From contig NZ_MXPU01000009.1 in NCBI RefSeq assembly GCF_002204185.1, positions 62,001 through 126,000 on the forward strand: a stretch of DNA of 64,000 bases, written 5' to 3'. The notes beneath the pieces were generated by a model, which was not told the DNA's origin, did not search any database, and was given only the letters and a program-made list of their open reading frames with translations. This document shows, in pieces, positions 7,344-21,981 of the stretch. The stretch comes from Rhizobium esperanzae (GTDB lineage Bacteria; Pseudomonadota; Alphaproteobacteria; Rhizobiales; Rhizobiaceae). Positions within the stretch are counted from its first letter, which is position 1; every line of letters starts with the position of its first letter. The translations under genes were made by a program, and so were the position numbers.

Positions 7344-7393
7344 GCTTCAGTCTCAGCCCAACGTTCGGCCGAGCCTGCCACTCGCTTCGTCCA

Positions 7394-9067
7394 TCACGCT
7401 GCCGCGACCTTGTTCCTCAGCGCCTCGTCCATGGCCGCTTGCAGCTGCTCTTGCGTGAACGGCTTCGCCATCCTGAGCATCCGGCCGAGCCCCTGATCCT
7501 CGGCAAGCTCGACATAGCCTGAGGCGAGGATCACGGGCAGGTTGGGGAAGGCTGAACGAAGGTGGCGCGCGAGCTCGGCGCCGGTCATGCCCGGCATGGC
7601 ATGATCGGTGATGACGAGATCACACTTCTGTCCGCCGGCGAGGAATTCCAGGGCCTGGGTAGCGGAAGCCGCCTCCCGCGGCAGGTGTCCGAGATCCTCC
7701 AGCATTGCCACGGTCCCAGTCCTGACGAGCGCATCGTCGTCGACGACGAGGATGGCAAGCGATCGCGAGACCGATTTCAGGGGTTCCACGGCCGCAGGCA
7801 CGACCGCCGGCTGCGCCTTGGCAATGCTCTGCGCGACCGGCAGCCAGAGCGAGACGGTCGTGCCCTTACCTCTCGTGCTCGAAATCTGGATCGAACCGCC
7901 CGATTGCGCTGCCAGGCCGTGCACCATCGACAGGCCGAGCCCGGTGCCCTTGCCGATCCCCTTCGTGGTGAAGAATGGCTCGGCGGCGCGCAGAACCGTC
8001 GCTTCGTCCATCCCTTCGCCGTCATCCGAGACCGATATCTTGATGTAATTCCCGCCTGCAAGACCAGCCGGCCGGACCTCCTCCGCCGCAGCCGCGACGG
8101 TCACTGCACCGCCGCTTTCGAGCGCATCCCGCGCATTGACGAAGAGGTTGAGGAGCGCCAGTTCCAGCTGATTGCTGTCCACCAGCAGTGGCTCCAGATC
8201 CGCTGGGATGCGCTTGCGGATCTCGACCCGCGGTCCGACCGCCTTGGCGAGCAGATCCTCGACGTTTTCGAACAGCCGGAGAAAGTCGACCGCCTGCGGC
8301 TTCAGCTCCTGTCGGCGCGCGAAGGCAAGGAGGCGCTGGGTGAGCGCCGTACCGCGTTCGGCCGCCTGGATGGCGTTCGTCACCAGGCGTTCGCTTCGCT
8401 CATCCGCCGGAAGCCGCTTCTTCAGCAGACTGAGGCTGCCGAGCACCGCCATGAGAAGATTGTTGAAATCGTGCGCCACGCCGCCTGTCAGGTGGCCGAT
8501 CGTATCGAGCTTCTGCGCCTCGAAGAGCTGCGCCAGCGCCTCCTCACGCTCGCGCGTCCTTTGGTCGATGCGGTGCTCGAGCTCCTCGTTCAGCTGGCGC
8601 AACTGCGCCGCCGACGCTTCGAGCTCGGCGGTGCGCTGGTGCACCCTCGCCTCCAGTTCGGCATTTAGACGTTCGAGTTCCCGCGTCTTCCGGTAGAGAT
8701 CGGCAAAGACCCTGACCTTGGCCCTCAGCACTTCGGGCACGATCGGGACGGAGACGTAGTCGACGGCGCCGACCGCATAGCCGCGCAGCCGGTCAGGCTC
8801 GGCCAGCATAACGGCGGAGACGAAGATGATCGGCGTATTCTGATAGCGCGGGTGCTGCCGGATCATGCCGACGAGCTCAAATCCGTCCTGTTCCGGCATG
8901 CAGACGTCGACGAGGATCACGGCGATCTCGCTGCGCAGCAGGTGCTCGAAGGCTTCGCGGGCGGATTGAGCCTTGATGAGGTTTTCCTCGAGCTCTTCGA
9001 GAATGACTTCGTAGCTCAGGAGCTTCGCGGGCTGGTCGTCGACGAGGAGGATGTTGACGGGGTTCAT
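7394..9067 (-). CDS. hybrid sensor kinase, receiver-kinase-receiver
   Basis: A 557-residue soluble protein. Residues 1-120 form a receiver (NILLVDDQPAKLLSYEV, phospho-Asp in VILVDVCMPEQDGFEL). A coiled coil follows (LERLNAELEARVHQRTAELE), then a dimerisation/phosphoacceptor helix with His in GGVAHDFNNLL, an ATPase domain with GTGLGLSMVHGLAAQSGG, and a C-terminal receiver (ILVVDDDALVRTG, phospho-Asp in LVITDHAMPGMTG). There is no membrane segment, so input probably comes by phosphotransfer to the first receiver. It starts 10 bases after the poly-HAMP kinase stop and is likely its partner. The ATG at 9067 is used because the receiver begins there. Confidence 0.88.
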   Translation of the reverse strand: MNPVNILLVDDQPAKLLSYEVILEELEENLIKAQSAREAFEHLLRSEIAVILVDVCMPEQDGFELVGMIRQHPRYQNTPIIFVSAVMLAEPDRLRGYAVGAVDYVSVPIVPEVLRAKVRVFADLYRKTRELERLNAELEARVHQRTAELEASAAQLRQLNEELEHRIDQRTREREEALAQLFEAQKLDTIGHLTGGVAHDFNNLLMAVLGSLSLLKKRLPADERSERLVTNAIQAAERGTALTQRLLAFARRQELKPQAVDFLRLFENVEDLLAKAVGPRVEIRKRIPADLEPLLVDSNQLELALLNLFVNARDALESGGAVTVAAAAEEVRPAGLAGGNYIKISVSDDGEGMDEATVLRAAEPFFTTKGIGKGTGLGLSMVHGLAAQSGGSIQISSTRGKGTTVSLWLPVAQSIAKAQPAVVPAAVEPLKSVSRSLAILVVDDDALVRTGTVAMLEDLGHLPREAASATQALEFLAGGQKCDLVITDHAMPGMTGAELARHLRSAFPNLPVILASGYVELAEDQGLGRMLRMAKPFTQEQLQAAMDEALRNKVAAA

Positions 9068-9077
9068 GGCCGGATCC

Positions 9078-15377
<6,300 letters not shown>

Positions 15378-15496
15378 GGAATCCCCCCTGTTCGAACGAA
15401 AGTAATTAGTGCACGACTGGAAAAAGTGTATGGGTGTGCCGCTGGGTTGCAGCGCCGGTCTCGACCCACGTCGAGCCAGCAAACTTTGCCTGCGCT

Positions 15497-15522
15497 GGAA
15501 CAGTTTCCGGCCGGCCGTCGTT
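15497..15522 (+). promoter_or_regulatory. candidate EcfG promoter, full consensus
   Basis: GGAAC (15497-15501), a 17-base spacer and CGTT (15519-15522). A start site about 7 bases downstream would leave a short leader containing AAGGAGA before the ATG at 15546. Of the candidates in this window it has the best combination of sequence and position. Confidence 0.6.
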
Positions 15523-15545
15523 TCCGTCCTGACAAGGAGAGCGAC

Positions 15546-15998
15546 ATGTCGAACGTCTCAAGAACAGGCAAAGACGAGATCAACAACGCGACCAGCGCCA
15601 CCACCTTCGGAAGATCGGTCGAGAGCCAGGCGCAGATGCAGGATGCTGCAGCGGAGGCGGCGCCGGAAGCCGGCGGAGCAATGCTCAACATCTATCGGCT
15701 GGAGCCGATTGCCAAAATCGACGATCCGAGATGGGGTAATGCCCCGAACCACGGCACCGTCGTGGTTGCCGCCTTGACGCCGGGCGACGCCAGGATCGTC
15801 GCCGCCGCACGCGAACTCGATTTCATGGAGGTGGACGCGGCACCGGCCGAAGACGTCACGACGGCAAACGCCAGCGCCTTCCGCGACGATAAGCTCTATA
15901 CTGTGATCGAGATCGACCGGAATAGGCGCGATCTCAAGCGCGGCATTCTTGACGGAACTGTATCAGTCGACACAATTCGGCCGGTCGAGCCGGACTAG
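15546..15998 (+). CDS. 150-residue hypothetical protein, likely stress-induced
   Basis: A soluble acidic protein whose first 45 residues look disordered ([20 protein letters not shown]). The rest may be a small alpha/beta fold ([57 protein letters not shown]). I do not recognise the family. The ATG at 15546 has an AAGGAGA ribosome site 5-6 bases upstream, and a full-consensus EcfG promoter precedes it. It is divergent from the giant kinase gene and heads a run with the 93-residue gene and a hydrolase. Confidence 0.65.
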   Translation: MSNVSRTGKDEINNATSATTFGRSVESQAQMQDAAAEAAPEAGGAMLNIYRLEPIAKIDDPRWGNAPNHGTVVVAALTPGDARIVAAARELDFMEVDAAPAEDVTTANASAFRDDKLYTVIEIDRNRRDLKRGILDGTVSVDTIRPVEPD

Positions 15999-16026
15999 GC
16001 ATCCTTTCCTACCATTGGGGGTTCTC

Positions 16027-16308
16027 ATGAATACTGCCAATCTGCAGCTCAAAGGCTTGATCATGGCGATGGCCTCGATTTGCGACGCAATCGTCGAGAA
16101 GGAATTGCTCACACGCGGGGAAATCGATGCCGCGCTCGCGAAGGCTCAAAAGGCGATCCAGGAAGATGACGACCATGAGTTGTCCGGCGCCAACCTCGCG
16201 GCGATCCTGTTTCCGATTCGCGTGCTGCAGCTTGCCGGCGAAGCCGGCAGGAAGGGCGAAGGGGCGACATTTTCGGACTATGCCAAGCTCGTTGGAAAGC
16301 TGAGCTAA
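16027..16308 (+). CDS. 93-residue helical hypothetical protein
   Basis: A small, mostly helical soluble protein (LKGLIMAMASICDAIVEKEL, TRGEIDAALAKAQKAIQEDD, ANLAAILFPIRVLQLAGEAG). No recognised domain. The ATG at 16027 follows GGGGG at about 7 bases; upstream in-frame sequence overlaps the preceding gene and is not protein-like. It lies 28 bases after the 150-residue gene and only 2 bases before the hydrolase start, so it is probably the middle gene of a three-gene transcript. Confidence 0.65.
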   Translation: MNTANLQLKGLIMAMASICDAIVEKELLTRGEIDAALAKAQKAIQEDDDHELSGANLAAILFPIRVLQLAGEAGRKGEGATFSDYAKLVGKLS

Positions 16309-16310
16309 GC

Positions 16311-17174
16311 GTGTTTGAAGGCTTTTCTCTCGAGGCGGTCGATGTCGGGCCGGGATCGCTTCGCGTCCGCCGCGGCGGCTCAGGACCCGCCGTTCTTCTG
16401 CTTCACGGCCACCCCAGGACACATATGACCTGGGGCAAGGTGGCGGACCTGCTTTCACCCGATCACACGGTCGTCTGCCCCGATCTCCCCGGCTTCGGCC
16501 GCTCCTATCAGCCCGGCGATGCTTCCGACAGCAGAAATTCTTCCAAGCGAGCTAAGGCCGAAGCGCTCATCGAGCTGATGCGGCGACTGGGTCACGAGAA
16601 CTTCGCGGTGGTCGGCCATGACCGCGGGAGCCTCACTGCCTTCCGCATGGCAATGGACCATCCAGATCGCGTAAGGAAACTCGTCATTGTCGACGCCATT
16701 CCCGTCATCGAACATCTCGAACGTGCCGACTGGAAATTTGCGCGGGACTGGTACCACTGGTTCTTCTTCGCCCAGAAGGAAAGACCGGAGCGGGCGATCT
16801 CCGCCGATCCCCTCGCGTGGTACGACAAACTTTCGCCCGCGCTAATGGGCCCCCAAGCCTATGAAGATCTCATCGACGTCATCCACGATCCTCACGTCAT
16901 CCACGGGATGATCGAGGATTACCGCGCCAGCCTCAGCATCGACCATCTGCACGACGGTGATGACCGCGCCGCCGGCCGCAAAATAATCTGCCCGATGCTC
17001 TGCCTCTGGTCGCTGCGCGACGATATGGAGCAGATCTATGGCGATCCAGTCGCGATCTGGCGCAACTGGGCTAGGGACGTGCGCGGCTTCGGCATAGACA
17101 GTGGACACCATGTGGCCGAGGAGAATCCGGCAGCACTCTCGCAGGCCATCCGGGAGTTTCTCGAAAACGGATAG
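16311..17174 (+). CDS. alpha/beta hydrolase, fluoroacetate/haloacetate dehalogenase-like
   Basis: A 287-residue cytoplasmic hydrolase. The nucleophile sits in VVGHDRGS (Asp rather than Ser), followed by Arg as in haloacetate dehalogenases. The second Asp is in VIVDAIPV, the catalytic His in IDSGHHVAEENP, and the halide-pocket YHWFFFAQ and Tyr in EDYRASL also match the fluoroacetate dehalogenase pattern; the oxyanion region is LLLHGHPRTHMTW. Related enzymes split C-halogen bonds, but many relatives act as epoxide hydrolases, and substrate cannot be fixed here. A GTG start two bases after the previous stop implies coupling. Confidence 0.8.
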   Translation: MFEGFSLEAVDVGPGSLRVRRGGSGPAVLLLHGHPRTHMTWGKVADLLSPDHTVVCPDLPGFGRSYQPGDASDSRNSSKRAKAEALIELMRRLGHENFAVVGHDRGSLTAFRMAMDHPDRVRKLVIVDAIPVIEHLERADWKFARDWYHWFFFAQKERPERAISADPLAWYDKLSPALMGPQAYEDLIDVIHDPHVIHGMIEDYRASLSIDHLHDGDDRAAGRKIICPMLCLWSLRDDMEQIYGDPVAIWRNWARDVRGFGIDSGHHVAEENPAALSQAIREFLENG

Positions 17175-17317
17175 GGTGAAGGCCCAAGCGCTCTCCATCG
17201 CGCTGGCAATGTCCCGTTCTGACGATTTCTGCGATAAGTTGATAAATTTGGTCTTGTTTCCGAGCCGATCCTATGGCTATAGGGCGACCGCAGATACTTA
17301 CGCACCGGGATATTTAC

Positions 17318-18343
17318 GTGACCAGCTTCAAATCACTTCTTGCCGCATGTGGCCTCTCCGCCCTGATCGGTCTTGCCGCACCCCCATGTTACGCGGGGTC
17401 GACGGCCTACCCATTGACCCTCGAGAACTGCGGCATACAGGTCACGTTCAAGAAGGCGCCCGAGCGGGCGATCGGGCTTGGCCAGAACAGTGCGGAAATC
17501 CTGCTGCTGCTCGGCCTTCAGGACAAGATGGTCGGCACGGCCTTCTGGCCGAGCAAGGTCCTGCCGCAGCTTGCCGAAGCCAATGCCAAGGTCAAGCTCC
17601 TGACTGTGGAGATGCCGACCTTTGAATCCATGCTCGCCGAAAATCCCGATTTCGTGGCGGTGGCTCTGCCGAGCCTCGTCGGCCCGAACAGCAAGATCGC
17701 CAAGCGCGAAGATTTCGACAAGGTTGGCGTTTCAACTTATCTCTCGCCGAGCACCTGCCTCAGCACCAAGGACGTCAAGGATCAGTATGGCAGCCGCGGC
17801 GAGCTGTGGAACATGGATCTCCTCTACAAGGAGATCGACGAACTATCTCAGATTTTCGATGTCGTCGATCGCGGCCAGGCGCTGATTGCCGATTTCAAGG
17901 CGCGTGAAGCCAAGCTACGCGGCAGCGTTGTCAAGGACGGCCAGAACCTGTCCTACGTCTTCTGGTTCTCCAGCCCCAGCCCGTCGGCCGACGCCTATGT
18001 CGGCGGCAAGAACAGCGCCTCCGGCTTCATCGCCGACCTGCTTGGCGGCCATAATGCGATCACCGCGGATGCGGAATGGCCGACCGTCGGCTGGGAAGGC
18101 ATCATCGCCGCCAATCCCGACGTCATCGTCGTTGCCAGCCTCGACCGCAACCGCTGGGAGCTCGACAAGCCCGAGGCCAAGATCAACTTCCTGAACACCG
18201 ATCCGGCCGTCAGCCAGATCCCGGCCGTCAAGAACAAGGCGCTCGTCGTAATGGACGGCCAGGCGATGAACCCGACCATCCGCACGATCTACGGCGCCGA
18301 GCAGGTTGCCGAGCAGCTGAAGGCCCTCGGTCTCCTGAAGTGA
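17318..18343 (+). CDS. ABC transporter substrate-binding protein, Fe-siderophore/cobalamin type
   Basis: A periplasmic binding protein of the FepB/BtuF class, about 341 residues from a GTG at 17318. The start gives a standard signal peptide (TSFKSLLAACGLSALIGLAA, ending CYAG); an ATG at 17273 would add 15 residues ahead of it. The two-lobed fold shows in GLGQNSAEILLLLGLQDKMV, ENPDFVAVALPSL and ANPDVIVVASLDRNRW. The permease start overlaps its stop as GTGA and the ATPase follows. The ligand is not evident; iron-siderophore, heme or corrinoid are the usual choices. No TonB receptor gene is adjacent. Confidence 0.85.
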   Translation: MTSFKSLLAACGLSALIGLAAPPCYAGSTAYPLTLENCGIQVTFKKAPERAIGLGQNSAEILLLLGLQDKMVGTAFWPSKVLPQLAEANAKVKLLTVEMPTFESMLAENPDFVAVALPSLVGPNSKIAKREDFDKVGVSTYLSPSTCLSTKDVKDQYGSRGELWNMDLLYKEIDELSQIFDVVDRGQALIADFKAREAKLRGSVVKDGQNLSYVFWFSSPSPSADAYVGGKNSASGFIADLLGGHNAITADAEWPTVGWEGIIAANPDVIVVASLDRNRWELDKPEAKINFLNTDPAVSQIPAVKNKALVVMDGQAMNPTIRTIYGAEQVAEQLKALGLLK

Positions 18344-19380
18344 CCGACGAAGGCCGTCTCTTCCGACAGCTGGGAGCGGTCACCGTACTGCTCCTGGTTT
18401 CCCTCTGCCTCATCGCTGTCGCCATCGGCGTCAGCGTCGGGATCGGCGACCTGCCGATCCCGCTTGCGACCACCTTCTCGGCCGTCACCAACCGGCTCGG
18501 CTGGACTGCGGTCGAGCTGAACCGCATCCATGAGACCGTCATCTGGGATTATCGGCTCAGCCGCGCGCTCGTCGCCGCCTTCTGCGGCGCGGGACTGGCG
18601 CTATCAGGCGCCATCATGCAGTCGCTGCTGCGCAATCCGCTCGCCGAACCCTATGTGCTCGGCATCTCGGCCGGCGCCTCCACCGGTGCCGTCACGATCG
18701 TCATCTTGGGCGTCGGTGCCGGCGCTGTATCGCTTTCCGCAGGGGCCTTTGCCGGCGCCTTTGCGGCCTTCTTCTTCGTGGCGCTGCTGTCGAACGGCAC
18801 CCGTGGCGGCGCGGACCGCACCATCCTTGCCGGTGTCGCCGCATCGCAGCTCTTCAACGCCTCGACCTCCTATATCGTCACCACCTCGGCCAATGCGCAG
18901 CAGGCCCGCGATGTCATGTTCTGGCTGCTCGGCAGCTTCAGCGGCGTGCGCTGGCCGGAATTCGCGCTGGTCTCGATCGTCGTCGGCTTCGGCCTCGCCG
19001 CCTGTCTGCTTTACGCCCGCGTGCTCGACGCCTTCGCTTTCGGCGATGAGGCGGCATCCTCGCTCGGCGTCAATGTCGGCCGCGCCAGAATGGCGCTCTT
19101 TGCGCTGACCGCGATGATGACGGCGACGATCGTCAGCATGGTCGGCTCGATCGGCTTCGTCGGCCTGGTCGTGCCGCATGTCGCCCGTTTCGTCGTCGGG
19201 CCGCTTCATATCCGCCTGCTGCCGGCCTGCGCCATATCAGGAGCGATCTTCATGGTGCTCGCCGATATCGCCGCGCGCGCCCTCATTCCCAACCAGATCC
19301 TGCCGATCGGCGTCGTCACGGCGCTGGTGGGCGTGCCCTTCTTCTCGATCATTCTCTACCGGTTCCAGCGCGCGTCATGA
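18340..19380 (+). CDS. FecCD-family ABC transporter permease
   Basis: A 346-residue inner-membrane protein with roughly nine or ten hydrophobic segments. Family marks include DYRLSRALVAAFCGAGLALSGAIMQ, RNPLAEPYVLGISAGAS and GSIGFVGLVVPHVAR, the last two characteristic of FecC/FecD/BtuC permeases. Translation starts at a GTG overlapping the binding-protein stop, and its own stop overlaps the ATPase start (ATGA), so the three proteins are made as a unit. A single permease gene means it acts as a homodimer. Confidence 0.9.
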   Translation: MTDEGRLFRQLGAVTVLLLVSLCLIAVAIGVSVGIGDLPIPLATTFSAVTNRLGWTAVELNRIHETVIWDYRLSRALVAAFCGAGLALSGAIMQSLLRNPLAEPYVLGISAGASTGAVTIVILGVGAGAVSLSAGAFAGAFAAFFFVALLSNGTRGGADRTILAGVAASQLFNASTSYIVTTSANAQQARDVMFWLLGSFSGVRWPEFALVSIVVGFGLAACLLYARVLDAFAFGDEAASSLGVNVGRARMALFALTAMMTATIVSMVGSIGFVGLVVPHVARFVVGPLHIRLLPACAISGAIFMVLADIAARALIPNQILPIGVVTALVGVPFFSIILYRFQRAS

Positions 19381-20138
19381 GCATCAAGGCCGACAACCTC
19401 ACCTGGAAAATTGGCAGGAAGACCATTCTGGACGGCGTTTCCATGGAGGCGCAGCCCGGCCGGATGCTCGGTCTGCTTGGGCCGAACGGCTCCGGCAAGA
19501 CCTCGCTGCTGCGGCTTCTTGCCGGCCTGAAGCGGCCGCATTCCGGCCGCGTCACGCTCGACCGGAGCGATATCGGCACGATCAGCCGCCGCTCGATCGC
19601 CCGGCGCATCGCCTTCGTCGAGCAGCACGCGACGACGAACGCCAATCTCAAGGTCGTCGACGTCGTCAAGCTCGGGAGATTCCCGCACCGGTCTATGTTT
19701 TCGGGCTGGACGAGAGCCGACGAAGAGGCTGTCGAGGCCGCGCTCGCGCGCGCCGGCATGGCGGAAAAGCGCGACGAGCGCTGGCAGAGTCTGTCGGGCG
19801 GCGAAAAACAGCGCACCCACATCGCCAGGGCGCTTGCTCAGTCGCCGCAGGAATTGATCCTCGACGAACCGACAAATCATCTCGACATCCAGCACCAGAT
19901 CGGCCTGATGCGGCTCGTCTCCGGCCTGCCGATCACCAGCATCGTCGCCCTGCACGATCTCAACCATGCCGCCATGTTCTGCGATCAACTCATCATTATG
20001 CAGCAGGGCAGGATCGTCGCCTCCGGCGCGCCTGAGGAGGTGTTGAGCGAGACGCTGCTGCGCGAGGTCTTTTCGGTCGAGGCCCGCATCGAAGCCTCCC
20101 CCTATCATTCGCGCCCGCACATCCACTATATCAAGTGA
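19377..20138 (+). CDS. ABC transporter ATPase, Fe-siderophore/cobalamin type
   Basis: A 253-residue cytoplasmic ATPase with Walker A GPNGSGKTSLL, Q-loop at VEQHATTNANLKV, signature LSGGEKQRTHIARAL, Walker B LILDEPTNHLD and the switch His in ALHDLNHA. It resembles FecE/FhuC/BtuD. It completes the binding-protein/permease/ATPase operon with four-base overlaps. It ends 18 bases from the convergent Lrp gene. Confidence 0.9.
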   Translation: MSIKADNLTWKIGRKTILDGVSMEAQPGRMLGLLGPNGSGKTSLLRLLAGLKRPHSGRVTLDRSDIGTISRRSIARRIAFVEQHATTNANLKVVDVVKLGRFPHRSMFSGWTRADEEAVEAALARAGMAEKRDERWQSLSGGEKQRTHIARALAQSPQELILDEPTNHLDIQHQIGLMRLVSGLPITSIVALHDLNHAAMFCDQLIIMQQGRIVASGAPEEVLSETLLREVFSVEARIEASPYHSRPHIHYIK

Positions 20139-20156
20139 GAGCGGCTGGAGCTGCCC

Positions 20157-20630
20157 TCAGGTCACGATCTGCAGCGGCAAAGCGGTCGTCTTTTTGATCG
20201 TCTTGAGGACGATGCTCGATTTGACCGATGCCAGATTGTCGGTGACCCGGATCATTCTTTCGAGAAACTGGCTAAGATGGTCGAGGTCGCGCGTCATGAC
20301 CTTCATCAGAAAGTCGGCGTCACCCGTCTGCGAATAACATTCCAGGATCTCCGGCGCAGTCTCGATGAAACGATGCAGCCTCTCGTTTCCGCCTTCCGTA
20401 TGCGCTCGCAGGCTGACAAGCGTATGGGCAACGACGGTGAAGCCTAGCTTCACCGGATTGAGGATGGCGACGACGCTCTGAATATATTGCTCGTTGCGCA
20501 GCCTTTCCAAACGGCGGGCGCATTGAGTCGCCGAGAGATTGACCTTCTGAGAGAGTTCGCCCTGCGTCAGCTCGCTGTTCTGCTGGAGAGCGGCGAGCAG
20601 TTTGATATCAAATGGGTCAAGCATGATCAT
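20157..20630 (-). CDS. Lrp/AsnC-family transcriptional regulator
   Basis: A 157-residue regulator. An N-terminal helix-turn-helix (LDPFDIKLLAALQQNSELTQ, then LSATQCARRLERLR) is followed by the RAM ligand-binding domain (AHTLVSLRAHTE, ECYSQTGDADFLMKV). The start at 20630 begins at the HTH; an ATG two codons in is equally possible. It is divergent from an aminotransferase and a ThDP enzyme, with a 13-bp palindrome between them, so it likely senses an amino acid and controls those genes. Confidence 0.88.
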   Translation of the reverse strand: MIMLDPFDIKLLAALQQNSELTQGELSQKVNLSATQCARRLERLRNEQYIQSVVAILNPVKLGFTVVAHTLVSLRAHTEGGNERLHRFIETAPEILECYSQTGDADFLMKVMTRDLDHLSQFLERMIRVTDNLASVKSSIVLKTIKKTTALPLQIVT

Positions 20631-20674
20631 CGGCCCCGAATGCGGTGAGTTTCTGCGCATTATACCGATACCGG

Positions 20675-20687
20675 GCAGATTATCTGC
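20675..20687. promoter_or_regulatory. candidate Lrp operator
   Basis: GCAGATTATCTGC is an inverted repeat with six-base arms around one T, in the gap between the divergent lrp-like gene and the aminotransferase operon. Lrp/AsnC sites are typically 13-15 bp palindromes of this form. A related half-site, GCAGAAAT, lies about 45 bases downstream. Confidence 0.5.
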
Positions 20688-20777
20688 ACAATTGCGTCTA
20701 AACAGGAGAATAATCGCAGAAATTCGTCGCGATAGTTCCGCTAATCTTCGGCAACTGACGTGGAACTGGAGGTGACA

Positions 20778-21956
20778 GTGTTTGACCAACTGAACAGTCG
20801 GCCGGCCGATAGCCTGCTCGCACTCATCAAGGCCTTCCAGGCCGACGATCGTCCCGGAAAGATCGACCTCGGCGTCGGCGTCTATCGCGACGCCATGGGA
20901 CGCACGCCCGTTATGCGGGCCGTCAAGGCGGCGGAGCAGTTTCTCCTGGAGACGCAGGACAGCAAGAAATATCTCGGCCCCGAGGGTGATCTGCAATTCG
21001 TGCGCCTGCTTGAGCCGATCATCTTCGGCAACTCGCCGAAATTCGCCCAACGGCTCGCCGGCATTCAAACGCCGGGCGGCAGCGGCGCGCTCCGTCTCGG
21101 CGCGGAACTCATCCAAACGGCAAACCCCTCGGCAAAGGTTCTCTTGGGAACGCCGAGCTGGCCTAATCATACGCCGATCTTCGCTTCGGCACGCTTGGAC
21201 GTAAAGGAATATGCCTTCGTCGACCTGACGTCACAGCAGGTGACGTTCGAAAGCGTCGTCTCCGCTTTGTCATCCGCCAGGGAAGGCGACGTCGTGCTGC
21301 TTCATGGTTGCTGCCATAATCCGACCGGCATCGATTTCACCATGGAGCAGTGGCGAGAGATTACCGATCTCCTCGTTGCGCGCAGGCTCGTGCCCTTCAT
21401 CGATCTTGCCTATCAGGGGCTGGGCGATGGTCTCGAACAGGATGCCGCGCCGACGCGCATGATCCTCGACGCGGTCGAGGAAGCGCTGATCGCCTATTCC
21501 TGCGACAAGAACTTCGGCCTCTATCGCGAACGCGTCGGCGCGCTCTATGTCATGGCCCGCAATGCCGATGACGTCAGAAAGGCGGAAAGCAACATGGCGG
21601 CGCTTGCCCGCGTCAACTGGTCCATGCCGCCGGATCATGGCGCCGCCGTTGTCAGAACCATTCTCGAAAGCCCCGAAATGACGGCGATGTGGCACGCTGA
21701 ACTCGACGGGATGTGCGAACGTATCAACGGCAATCGCGCAGCGCTGGCAGCTGCATCGCCCGACCTTTCCTTCATCAGCCGGCAACGCGGCCTGTTCTCA
21801 AATCTCTCCATGCGCAATGAAACGGCGGTCGCGCTTAGGGCAAACCATGGCATCTACATGGCGGATTCCGGGCGCATGAATCTCGCCGGCATGCAGCCCG
21901 CCGATGCCGGTGTCATCGTCGCCGCGCTCCGGGCCGAAGGCTGCCTGAAATCATAA
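20778..21956 (+). CDS. class I aminotransferase, aspartate/aromatic type
   Basis: A 392-residue PLP enzyme related to TyrB/AspC: IDLGVGVYRDAMGRTPVMRA, YLGPEGDLQF, HGCCHNPTGIDFT, PFIDLAYQGLGDGL, the PLP lysine near residue 244 in SCDKNFGLYRERVGALYV, and the substrate-carboxylate Arg in SGRMNLAGM. Most relatives read SCSKNFG; here the residue before the lysine is Asp. The GTG at 20778 is preferred because GGAGG stands 6-7 bases upstream and homologues begin MFDxL; a GTG at 20760 is possible. It probably feeds its 2-oxo acid to the ThDP enzyme downstream. Confidence 0.85.
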   Translation: MFDQLNSRPADSLLALIKAFQADDRPGKIDLGVGVYRDAMGRTPVMRAVKAAEQFLLETQDSKKYLGPEGDLQFVRLLEPIIFGNSPKFAQRLAGIQTPGGSGALRLGAELIQTANPSAKVLLGTPSWPNHTPIFASARLDVKEYAFVDLTSQQVTFESVVSALSSAREGDVVLLHGCCHNPTGIDFTMEQWREITDLLVARRLVPFIDLAYQGLGDGLEQDAAPTRMILDAVEEALIAYSCDKNFGLYRERVGALYVMARNADDVRKAESNMAALARVNWSMPPDHGAAVVRTILESPEMTAMWHAELDGMCERINGNRAALAAASPDLSFISRQRGLFSNLSMRNETAVALRANHGIYMADSGRMNLAGMQPADAGVIVAALRAEGCLKS

Positions 21957-21981
21957 CCGAACACATCGTTGGAGCCTCCGA

